Below are positions 1 to 7,461 of a DNA stretch of 41,689 bases, piece after piece (the stretch's first letter is position 1; every line of letters starts with the position of its first letter). The DNA lies in contig JAFGDS010000105.1 of the NCBI GenBank assembly GCA_016931995.1, forward strand, positions 1 to 41,689, read 5' to 3'. Under the pieces are notes generated by a model. The model saw only the letters and a list, made by a program, of their open reading frames with translations, was not told where the DNA came from and made no database searches. The position numbers and the translations under genes were made by a program. The DNA comes from Pirellulales bacterium (GTDB lineage Bacteria; Planctomycetota; Planctomycetia; Pirellulales; Thermoguttaceae).

Positions 1-21
1 AATCACAAAATCGTGAGCGAA

Positions 22-76
22 GGACTTCAGTCCGAAGCCACGATTCTCAACGAACCCACCGCCTTGCAGGCGGTGG
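22..76. repeat. two short palindromic repeats at the window edge
   Basis: Two separate hairpins are visible: GGACT-TC-AGTCC at 22-33, and CCACCGCC paired with GGCGGTGG at 56-76. They lie downstream of the minus-strand mqnD gene. Neither is followed by a T-run, so they look like dispersed palindromes rather than terminators. Confidence 0.5.
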
Positions 77-121
77 TGGTTCAGTTCGTGTATTTCGTGG
101 TTCTCCCCAATCGCCGTCCTC

Positions 122-1015
<894 letters not shown>

Positions 1016-1026
1016 GAAGGTCGTCT

Positions 1027-1893
1027 CTACGTTCCGATCTGCAGCCGGGCCGCGTGCAGGGTGTTCTTCAGGAGCATGGCGATCGTCAGGGGGCCCACGC
1101 CGCCGGGCACGGGCGTCAACAGGCCGGCCACTTCCTTGACCGATTCAAAATCCACGTCGCCGACCAACCCCTCGTCCGTACGGTTGATGCCCACGTCGAT
1201 CACCGTGGCCCCGGGCCGGACCATGTCGGCCGTGACGAAACGCGGCCGGCCGATGGCGACAATCAGGATATCGGCCGAGCGGCATACGTCGGGGAGGTTC
1301 CTCGTGCGGCTGTGGCAGACGGTCACCGTGGCGTCGGCGCCCGCCGCGCGCTGCATGAGGATGATGGCCGTCGGCTTGCCCACAATGTCGCTGCGGCCCA
1401 CCACCACGACGTGCGCCCCGGCCGTTTCGACCCCGCTTCGCAAGAGCAACTGTTGCACGCCCTGCGGCGTGCAGGGGAGGAATCGCGGCCGGTTTTGCAC
1501 CAACAGGCCGACGTTCTCTGGATGGAAAGCGTCGACGTCCTTGATCGGGTTGACGGCCTGGAAGATCCGCGGCTCGTCCAATCCGCCCGGCAGCGGCGAC
1601 TGGACCAGGATTCCATGGACCGAAGCGTCCTTGTTGAGCCGGTTGACGACCGTGAGGAGTTCCTCCATCGACGTGTCTTCCGGCAGCCGCTGGAACTTGC
1701 TTTCCATGCCCGTCTGATCGCAGGCTTTCTGCTTGTTGCGGACGTAAACCTGGCTGGCGGGGTCGTCGCCCACCAACACGGCCGCCAGACACGGCACGAC
1801 GCTGCTGTCCTGGATGAAATCGGCGATCTCCTCGGCCAACTCGGCGCGGATCTGTTGCGAGAGGGCCTTTCCGTCCAGTATCTTGGCGGTCAC
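1027..1893 (-). CDS. folD: bifunctional methylenetetrahydrofolate dehydrogenase/cyclohydrolase
   Basis: The 288-residue product is FolD, which oxidises 5,10-methylene-THF to methenyl-THF with NADP and then hydrolyses it to 10-formyl-THF. Visible motifs are YVRNKQKACDQTG (carrying the catalytic lysine), VQSPLPGG, VNPIKDVDAFHPENVG, the nucleotide-binding VVVVGRSDIVGKP, and the C-terminal TPVPGGVGPLTIAML. I chose the GTG start at 1893 because the frame opens there with the family N-terminus (TAKILDGKAL) and a GGAG lies 8 bases upstream; the frame stays open further upstream but is not FolD-like there. The gene ends 11 bases before mqnD, suggesting one transcript. Length matches the family. Confidence 0.96.
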   Translation of the reverse strand: MTAKILDGKALSQQIRAELAEEIADFIQDSSVVPCLAAVLVGDDPASQVYVRNKQKACDQTGMESKFQRLPEDTSMEELLTVVNRLNKDASVHGILVQSPLPGGLDEPRIFQAVNPIKDVDAFHPENVGLLVQNRPRFLPCTPQGVQQLLLRSGVETAGAHVVVVGRSDIVGKPTAIILMQRAAGADATVTVCHSRTRNLPDVCRSADILIVAIGRPRFVTADMVRPGATVIDVGINRTDEGLVGDVDFESVKEVAGLLTPVPGGVGPLTIAMLLKNTLHAARLQIGT

Positions 1894-2011
1894 AATGGAG
1901 TCTCCATGGGGCGGGAAGACGCCCCGGTTCCGGGGAAAACCCGGATTGTAGCAGAGGCGCACACAACCCAAAAGAGCCCAGCGGAGGGCGAAACCGCCCC
2001 CGCCATCCATC

Positions 2012-2455
2012 ATGTCCGCCCATCCCCCGTCGTCGGTTGCCCGCCGCGGCGCGTCGCCCACGCCCGCGGACGTCCTCCACCCCTGGATGCGGTTCCTGCT
2101 GCGTTTTGCGGGGTTTTTCAATCTCTTGGCCGCGCTGTGCATGATGTGCTTCTATCACGAAGGCTACCGGTGGTTGGGGCTTAAGGGCCCCGAGCTGGCG
2201 CTGCCGGTCCAGGTGATGGGTGTTTTGGTGGGCCTGTTCGGCGTCGGCTATCTCCTCGTCGCCGCCCGGCCGTTGGAAAACGTCAACCTGCTGCACCTGG
2301 GCTTCTGGAGCAAGGCAATCAGCTCCGCGTTTGCCCTGGCCCACGTCGCGGCCGGCAACCTGCCCTGGTTGTTCGTGCCGATTCTGCTCTTCGCCGACGT
2401 CGCGTATCTGCCGTTCTTTTGGATCATCCTGCGGCATCTGAAACGACACGGCTGA
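2012..2455 (+). CDS. small membrane protein of unknown function
   Basis: The 147-residue product begins with about 25 hydrophilic residues, followed by four likely membrane segments: near residues 27-47 (LLRFAGFFNLLAAL), 63-85 (LPVQVMGVLVGLFGVGYLL), 96-113 (the HLGFWSKAISSAF region) and 116-138 (LPWLFVPILLFADVAYLPFF). The C-terminus is short and basic (RHLKRHG). I do not recognise a catalytic motif or a named family. It is read divergently from folD, and their shared 118-base gap could hold both promoters. Hydrophobicity and coding bias make it a credible gene. Confidence 0.7.
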   Translation: MSAHPPSSVARRGASPTPADVLHPWMRFLLRFAGFFNLLAALCMMCFYHEGYRWLGLKGPELALPVQVMGVLVGLFGVGYLLVAARPLENVNLLHLGFWSKAISSAFALAHVAAGNLPWLFVPILLFADVAYLPFFWIILRHLKRHG

Positions 2456-2465
2456 GCGTTCACGT

Positions 2466-2547
2466 GTGCCACTGGCTTCGCCAGTGCCATGAGGCCCGAA
2501 CCGTTTGAAGATGTTGTTGACCGGCGCACTGGCGGAGCCAGTGGCAC
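2466..2547. repeat. REPIN-like pair, CACTGGC-GCCAGTG family
   Basis: Arms at 2466-2487 and 2526-2547 each contain the hairpin core CACTGGC-NNN-GCCAGTG and lie in opposite orientation about 38 bases apart. This is the first of about 14 such pairs or clusters in the window. Confidence 0.9.
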
Positions 2548-2622
2548 TCCGCCTCGGACCAGTGGTGCCCGGCAGAGCCAATAACACTCGGCCGAGAAGC
2601 CGGTGCCGCCAGGAGGAAGCTG

Positions 2623-2652
2623 GTGACAAGGCCGGGGGCGTTCGGGCATAAT
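2623..2652 (+). promoter_or_regulatory. candidate promoter of the HhH protein gene
   Basis: GTGACA at 2623-2628 and CATAAT at 2647-2652 are 18 bases apart and lie 30 bases upstream of the chosen start at 2683. They fit a sigma-70-type promoter moderately well. If this is right, the upstream in-frame start at 2623 cannot be used. Confidence 0.4.
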
Positions 2653-2682
2653 GAAAGCTGTCTTTCCGGGCGAGCCCTGCCA

Positions 2683-3090
2683 ATGACCCCGCCATCCGCC
2701 GACAAGCCGACGCCAGACCCACATTGGCTGCTGCGGCGGGCCGATCAGTTGGGCGTGGCCCTTCTCGTGCTGGCCGGCCTGGGCGGCTCGATCGGATGGT
2801 GGTTTGCCCAGGGTGGGTGGCAAGGGCGGCTCGTCGAGTTCGAGCGCGCGGCGCCGTGCCAGGCCCGGTTCCAGGTCGATCTGAACGCGGCCTCGTGGCC
2901 CGAGCTGGCCCAACTACCCGGCCTCGGAGAAACGCTCGCCCGGCGGATCGTCGCGTCGCGCGAGGAGGACGGGGCGTTCCTCGACCACGACGATCTCCTG
3001 CGCGTTCGCGGCATCGGCCCCCGCAAACTCGACGCCGTGCGACCCTTTCTCCTGCCCATGCCGTCGGCCGAGAACGTCGCTGGACGATAA
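2683..3090 (+). CDS. membrane-anchored ComEA-like helix-hairpin-helix protein
   Basis: The 135-residue protein has a hydrophilic N-terminus, one membrane segment at about residues 23-42 (VALLVLAGLGGSIGWWFA), and a ComEA-type tandem helix-hairpin-helix domain at about 65-123. The HhH part reads VDLNAASWPELAQLPGLGE, then ARRIVASREEDGAF, then LLRVRGIGPRKLD. In ComEA this fold binds double-stranded DNA non-specifically during uptake, with the domain outside the membrane. No other competence genes are nearby, so a role in transformation is only inferred from the family. I chose ATG 2683 because a promoter-like CATAAT lies between it and the upstream in-frame start. Confidence 0.82.
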   Translation: MTPPSADKPTPDPHWLLRRADQLGVALLVLAGLGGSIGWWFAQGGWQGRLVEFERAAPCQARFQVDLNAASWPELAQLPGLGETLARRIVASREEDGAFLDHDDLLRVRGIGPRKLDAVRPFLLPMPSAENVAGR

Positions 3091-3226
3091 GCCGGGCTGC
3101 TCGATCGCGCGGGCGCCACGGCTAGCTTGCCCAGCAGGGTCTTTGCCGCAATGTTCTTCATGCACTGCTGGGCAAGCCAGCCATGGCGCCCATTTCCAAA
3201 CACGTTCTCAAAACCATGAAGCCCCC

Positions 3227-3299
3227 GTCATGCTGAGCGAAGCGAAGCATCTCATTTCGTGCAATGCCAACGAGATCCTTCGCTGCGCTCAGGATGACA
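3227..3299. repeat. inverted pair of the CATCCTGAGCGAAGCGAAGGAT repeat family
   Basis: A diverged copy (TCATGCTGAGCGAAGCGAAG) at the left faces an inverted copy (CGCTGCGCTCAGGATGAC) at the right. The same unit recurs near 16928, 18553, 21373, 24161 and 35962. It is a dispersed repeat and carries no gene. Confidence 0.85.
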
Positions 3300-3329
3300 T
3301 GGTTGGGGAACAGATTCCGGGATAGGCTG

Positions 3330-3896
3330 CTAATCCGCCTTGTCGATGAAGGCGTAGCACAACAAGTGGGTCATCACGAAGAAACAGTCTTCAAGATGGC
3401 CCATGTGGTCTGCCGGAACGACCAGCGGCAACTGGGCCAGGTCCTTCAGCCGGCCGCCCTGGGCGGTGGTCAGGCCGATCGTGCGGCAGCCGATCCGGTT
3501 GGCGTATTCGACCGCCTTCAGGACGTTGGGGCTGTTGCCGCTGCCGCTGATGGCAATGAGCACGTCGCCGGCGGCGGCGAAATTCTTCAGCGGCTCGACG
3601 AAGATCGTCTCGAAGCCCACGTCGTTGCCGTAGGCCAACATGGTGCCGACGCTGTCGGTCAGTCCGATCATCTTGAACCGCGTCGGCCGCCCGATCGACG
3701 CTTGCTTGACCATGTCCACGACCATCTGCGACGCGATAAGCGCGCTGCCGCCGTTGCCGCAGGAGAAAATCGTCCGGCCCTCGCGGCCCGCCTCGGCCAG
3801 CCACGCGACCGCGCGGGTAATCGCCTCCGCATCCAAATTGGCCAGCATGTCGGCCAGGCGATCCAGATACCCTCGGGCGTAAGAGGCGTCGCACAT
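3330..3896 (-). CDS. GmhA-like SIS-domain sugar-phosphate isomerase
   Basis: The 188-residue protein is a single SIS domain of the sedoheptulose-7-phosphate isomerase (GmhA/DiaA) type. The phosphosugar-binding loops read FSCGNGGSALIASQMVVDM and ISGSGNSPNVLKA, and the C-terminus has the family HLLCYAF helix. GmhA makes D-glycero-D-manno-heptose 7-phosphate for cell-surface sugars; DiaA-like relatives bind DnaA instead, so the substrate is not settled by sequence alone. The start at 3896 has GAGGA 7 bases upstream; the frame stays open 33 bases further upstream without a comparable site. No other heptose-pathway gene is adjacent. Confidence 0.85.
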   Translation of the reverse strand: MCDASYARGYLDRLADMLANLDAEAITRAVAWLAEAGREGRTIFSCGNGGSALIASQMVVDMVKQASIGRPTRFKMIGLTDSVGTMLAYGNDVGFETIFVEPLKNFAAAGDVLIAISGSGNSPNVLKAVEYANRIGCRTIGLTTAQGGRLKDLAQLPLVVPADHMGHLEDCFFVMTHLLCYAFIDKAD

Positions 3897-3948
3897 GGGG
3901 GTGTCCTCACTACTCGGTGGTGTTCGCAACGTAGGTTCCCCATAGGTC

Positions 3949-4025
3949 CCTTTTCTCTAGCCCAGGCGTTTACGCCCGCGGTCACTTTCGATCCGCGGGC
4001 GTAAACGCCTGGGCTAGAGAAAAGG
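3949..4025. repeat. perfect 33-base inverted repeat (REPIN-like)
   Basis: Arms 3949-3981 and 3993-4025 are perfect inverted copies separated by 11 bases. The core is CTAGCCCAGGCGTTTACGCC. It lies just upstream of the minus-strand isomerase gene. Perfect arms suggest recent insertion or maintained pairing. Only one copy is in the window. Confidence 0.9.
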
Positions 4026-4119
4026 CAATTAAGCCCAAGGCGCGGCACACCCAGGATAGCATTGTGCGTCGGTCACGGCACTGGGGACTGCTTCCGAAAA
4101 CACGCACTCGGCGGTCGTG

Positions 4120-4140
4120 TATTAGCAATGCTAATATAAA
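4120..4140 (+). promoter_or_regulatory. 17-base palindrome overlapping a TATAAA box: candidate operator
   Basis: TATTAGCAATGCTAATA at 4120-4136 is a perfect palindrome with 8-base arms around a central A. It runs into TATAAA at 4135-4140, about 108 bases upstream of the FMN-enzyme start. It stands out because this AT-rich patch lies in GC-rich DNA. A repressor site over a -10 box is plausible, but I cannot assign a regulator. Confidence 0.4.
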
Positions 4141-4247
4141 ATCCCTATATTCTTCGATTCCTTTATTTTCCCGGATACGCTACACTTTCCAGCCGATGCG
4201 ACCGATGCCGCGGTCCTTCAGTCCCCGTTGCGAAAGAGAGGTGCCAG

Positions 4248-5858
4248 GTGAGTCTCCAGGTTCCAGCCGGAAACGACATTTCCCAGACGAAGAACCGATC
4301 GCGCAACGTGGCTCCGAGTTCGGGGCTGTGCACGCGGTGTCTGGACAGTTGCGCGGGCAACTGCGAGGTGTTCAAGGCGTCGCTTCGCGGGCGCGAGGTG
4401 ATCTACCCCGGCCCATTCGGCGAACTCACCGCCGGGGCGGACAAGGAGTATCCGGTTGATTACTCCCATCTGAACATCCTCGGCTATGCCTTGGGGGCCG
4501 AGGCCATCGACGAGGCCAACCCCGACAAGGCGATCTTTCCCGACGTGGACACCGCGGCCGTCTACGGCCACACCCATCCCGTGCGGATGCGGATGCCGAT
4601 CTTCACCGGGGCGCTGGGTTCGACCGACGTCGCCCAACGGCACTGGGACGGTCTGGCCGCCGGGGCGGCCATCTGCGGGATCTCGCTGGTGGTGGGCGAG
4701 AACGTCTGCGGAATCGACCCTGAACTCCAGCGCGACGCCAACGGCCGCGTCACCCGATCGCCCGAGATGGAGCGGCGTCTGGCCCTTTACCGCGATTGGA
4801 AGGACGAATACGGCGACATCATCGTCCAGATGAACGTCGAGGATGAGCGGCTCGGCGTGGCCGAGTACGTCGTCGGGAAGCTGGGCGTCGAGACAATCGA
4901 GCTGAAGTGGGGACAGGGCGCCAAGTGCATCGGCGGAGAGATCAAGGTCCACGATCTGGATCGCGCCCTCGAGCTTCGCCGTCGCGGGTACATCGTCACG
5001 CCGAACCCCGAGGACCCGACCAATCAGGCCGCGTTCAAATCGGGCGCCATCCGCGAGTTCGAGCGCCATTCGCGGCTCGGGTTCATCGACGAGGAGGGCT
5101 TCCTGCGGGCCGTGGAGCGCCTGCGACGCAAGATCGGCGTCAAACGCGTTTCGCTCAAGACGGGCGCGTACGGTCCCCGCGAGCTCGCCATGGCGCTGAA
5201 ATGGTCGTCCAAGGCCCGCGTCGACCTGTTGACCATCGACGGCTCGGGCGGCGGCACGGGCATGAGCCCCTGGCGGATGATGCAGGAGTGGGGAATCCCC
5301 ACGTTCTACCTGCAAGCGATGGCAAGCCGCTTCGCCAAACGGCTGGCCAGCCGCGGCGAATGGATCCCCGACCTGGCCATGGCCGGCGGGTTTTCGACCG
5401 AAGACCACATCTTCAAGGTCCTCGCCCTGGGCGCGCCGTACTTCCGCGCGGTGTGCATGGGCCGTGCGCTGATGATCCCCGGTTTCGTGGGCGACAACGT
5501 CGAGGCGATCCTTCGCCCCGGCGGCAAAAAGAGCACGCAGTGGAAGGACCTGCCGGCGACGGTCGGCGCCTTCGGCAAAACGCCCGACCAGATCTTCGCC
5601 ACCTACGAGACCCTGGCCGAGCGGTTCGGCCGCGAGCGGATGAAGCAGTTGCCCTTGGGCGCCGTGGCGATGTTCACCTACGTGGACAAGCTGCGGACCG
5701 GCCTGACCCAGCTCATGGCCGGCGCCCGTCGCTTCCGGCTCGACACGGTCCGCCGCGAGGACATCGTCTGTCTCACGGAGGAATCCGCCCGCGTCTCCGG
5801 CATCCCCTACATCATGGAATCCGGCATGGAGGCCGCCGAGCGGATCCTGGATTCGTGA
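4248..5858 (+). CDS. FMN-binding glutamate-synthase-family protein with N-terminal four-cysteine motif
   Basis: The 536-residue protein matches the FMN/glutamate-synthase central domain family, a TIM barrel that in GltB joins ammonia and 2-oxoglutarate. FMN and phosphate-binding loops are seen as IDGSGGGTGMSPW and MAGGFSTEDHIFKVLALGAPYFRAV (read across residues about 325-405). Before the barrel is CTRCLDSCAGNC, giving cysteines 28, 31, 35 and 39 in a CxxCxxxCxxxC spacing that could bind an Fe-S cluster or zinc. There is no glutaminase domain and no GltD gene nearby, so it is not an ordinary GOGAT; substrate and electron donor are unknown. The GTG start has GAGAGG 6 bases upstream. A possible operator lies about 110 bases upstream. 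Confidence 0.85.
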   Translation: MSLQVPAGNDISQTKNRSRNVAPSSGLCTRCLDSCAGNCEVFKASLRGREVIYPGPFGELTAGADKEYPVDYSHLNILGYALGAEAIDEANPDKAIFPDVDTAAVYGHTHPVRMRMPIFTGALGSTDVAQRHWDGLAAGAAICGISLVVGENVCGIDPELQRDANGRVTRSPEMERRLALYRDWKDEYGDIIVQMNVEDERLGVAEYVVGKLGVETIELKWGQGAKCIGGEIKVHDLDRALELRRRGYIVTPNPEDPTNQAAFKSGAIREFERHSRLGFIDEEGFLRAVERLRRKIGVKRVSLKTGAYGPRELAMALKWSSKARVDLLTIDGSGGGTGMSPWRMMQEWGIPTFYLQAMASRFAKRLASRGEWIPDLAMAGGFSTEDHIFKVLALGAPYFRAVCMGRALMIPGFVGDNVEAILRPGGKKSTQWKDLPATVGAFGKTPDQIFATYETLAERFGRERMKQLPLGAVAMFTYVDKLRTGLTQLMAGARRFRLDTVRREDIVCLTEESARVSGIPYIMESGMEAAERILDS

Positions 5859-5892
5859 CGACTGTCGTGCGGACACCGTGCCCAATCCCGCC

Positions 5893-5922
5893 TTGACGGT
5901 CAACAGGTAACTGAAGTAAAAT
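5893..5922 (+). promoter_or_regulatory. promoter of the fluoride-riboswitch transcript
   Basis: TTGACG at 5893-5898 and TAAAAT at 5917-5922 are separated by 18 bases. Transcription would begin near 5929, right at the first stem of the riboswitch, which supports both calls. Confidence 0.65.
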
Positions 5923-5928
5923 GTAGGC

Positions 5929-5983
5929 TCAGGGGATGGAGTCCCCCGCATAATCGCCCGGAACCGGGCTAATGACTCCTGCC
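5929..5983 (+). promoter_or_regulatory. fluoride riboswitch (crcB motif)
   Basis: The segment reads AGGGGATGGAGTCCCCC, then a short ATAATC linker, then a second hairpin GCCCGGAACCGGGC, then TAATGACTCCTGCC. This matches the crcB/fluoride aptamer: a GGGGATG...CCCC first stem-loop, a small second stem, and a 3' strand whose GACTCC pairs with GGAGTC in the first loop to form the pseudoknot that encloses the fluoride-magnesium cluster. An intrinsic terminator follows at 6026-6049, and the 3' end (CCTGCCG) can also pair with CGGCAGG at about 5996, giving a possible competing hairpin. The expected action is antitermination of the antiporter gene when fluoride is present. Confidence 0.88.
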
Positions 5984-6025
5984 GCGACGCCTCGTCGGCA
6001 GGGGTTACACTCTTGTGCCCGCAAG

Positions 6026-6049
6026 CCCTGCCCACAGGCAGGGTTTTTT
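6026..6049 (+). terminator. intrinsic terminator of the fluoride riboswitch
   Basis: CCCTGCC (6026-6032), loop CACA, GGCAGGG (6037-6043), then six T. It lies between the aptamer and the antiporter start, so it is the likely expression platform rather than the end of the preceding gene. Confidence 0.85.
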
Positions 6050-6097
6050 GTTGGCACGTGCCCCCTTCGCGGTCGGCGCGCCATGGGAGGGACTCGA

Positions 6098-7324
6098 ATG
6101 GAACAGACTTACGCAATTGCCGCCGGGTGGCTTGCTCTTGCCGTTTTCTCCACCATCCTTGCCAGCCACTTGCGGGTTTCCATGGCCCTGGTGGAAATCT
6201 GCGTTGGGATGGTGGCGGCGTTCGCCGCCGATCGCCTTCTCTATCCCAACGCCCTTGGCGCGGATCTCGATTGGCTCCGGTTCATTGCGTCGATCGGCGC
6301 GGTTCTCTTGACCTTCCTGGCGGGAGCGGAGCTTGACCCGACGGCCATGATGGCGAAACTCAGGGAAGTGACCGTCGTGGGCTTGTTCGGTTTCTTCGCG
6401 CCTTTCCTGGGCTGCGCCGCGCTGGCCAGATTCGTACTGGGATGGGACGGGCCGGCCAGTTGGCTCGCCGGGATAGCCTTGTCAACCACGTCGATGGCCG
6501 TTGTCTACGCCGTGATGCTCGAATCCGGCTTCAACAGAACCGAATTCGGCAAAGGGATTCTCGGCGCGTGTTTCGTGAACGACGTGGGCACCGTCATCGC
6601 TTTGGGGCTGATGTTCGCCCCGTTCACCTATCGAACGGTGGTCTTTCTGGGGGTGTCCGTTGTGGTCATCGCCCTGTTGCCGCTCATCACGTCGCGCCTG
6701 ATCGCGTGGTACGGCAACCGGACGGCCGCCATCCGGACGAAGTGGATCCTGTTTGTTCTGTGTGGACTGGGCGCGCTGGCCCTTTGGTCGGGAAGCGAGG
6801 CGGTTCTGCCCGCCTACATTGCGGGAATGGTACTCGCCAAGACCATTAGCCGGGACCACTTCTACGTCCGACGCTTGCGAACGCTGACCATTGGCTTTCT
6901 CACGCCGTTCTATTTCCTTCGGGCCGGCTCGCTCGTATCGCTCCCGGCGCTGGCGTCCGCCCCGCTGGTGTTTCTGGCGCTCTTCTCGGCAAAGACGGCC
7001 TCCAAGGTGTTTGGCCTCTTCCCCATCATCCGCATGTTTCGTCAAGACGGCAAGGAAAGGTGGTACTACACGCTGATGATGTCCACCGGGTTGACCTTCG
7101 GCACCATCTCCGCCCTCTACGGCCTGACGCACGACATTGTGACCCAAGAGCAGTATTCGTTTCTGGTGGCAACGGTCATTGCCAGTGCCGTGATTCCGAC
7201 CCTGGTCGCCAACGCCGTCTTTCTTCCGCGACACCTGCTCCCGATCGCCGACGAAGAGATCCCACAACTGGAAGACGACTTCGCCGAAACGACGGAGTCC
7301 TCCAACGGGCTTGGGGATGAGTGA
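6098..7324 (+). CDS. cation/proton antiporter under fluoride-riboswitch control
   Basis: The 408-residue protein has about twelve membrane segments and resembles CPA-family Na+/H+ (or K+/H+) exchangers. Visible landmarks are LTFLAGAELDP near residue 75, STTSMAVVYAVM, and FVNDVGTVIALG, the position of the family's conserved acidic pair; a charged C-terminal tail follows. Fluoride riboswitches are known to control antiporters of this type as well as CrcB/Fluc and CLC-F channels, so fluoride export or relief of fluoride stress is the likely role in the cytoplasmic membrane. I chose ATG 6098 because GGGAGG lies 7 bases upstream; a nearby in-frame ATG at 6083 has no such site. The exported ion is not shown by sequence. 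Confidence 0.86.
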   Translation: MEQTYAIAAGWLALAVFSTILASHLRVSMALVEICVGMVAAFAADRLLYPNALGADLDWLRFIASIGAVLLTFLAGAELDPTAMMAKLREVTVVGLFGFFAPFLGCAALARFVLGWDGPASWLAGIALSTTSMAVVYAVMLESGFNRTEFGKGILGACFVNDVGTVIALGLMFAPFTYRTVVFLGVSVVVIALLPLITSRLIAWYGNRTAAIRTKWILFVLCGLGALALWSGSEAVLPAYIAGMVLAKTISRDHFYVRRLRTLTIGFLTPFYFLRAGSLVSLPALASAPLVFLALFSAKTASKVFGLFPIIRMFRQDGKERWYYTLMMSTGLTFGTISALYGLTHDIVTQEQYSFLVATVIASAVIPTLVANAVFLPRHLLPIADEEIPQLEDDFAETTESSNGLGDE

Positions 7325-7461
7325 TCGGCGATCCCAAGCAGGATCCAATCCAACATGCGTCACCGCCTTTGCGCCGTGGTCCCGATCGCACCACGATAGC
7401 AGGCAGCGGCCGCGTGTCCAGGGCGCGGCATTCTGCCGACCGCCGTCAGCGGTGCGCGCGC

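Noticed and set aside
1145-2722. Long minus-strand open frame over folD and the small membrane gene
   Set aside because: It is out of frame with folD, very rich in Arg/Gly/Ala, and without motifs; such frames arise by chance in GC-rich DNA. The same applies to long antisense frames at 4218-6116, 6482-8959, 16862-18826 and 37294-39165.
4120-4136. TATTAGCAATGCTAATA as a CIRCE heat-shock element
   Set aside because: CIRCE is TTAGCACTC, nine bases, GAGTGCTAA. Only the outer TTAGCA/TGCTAA halves agree and the spacing is one base, so I keep it only as an unassigned operator.
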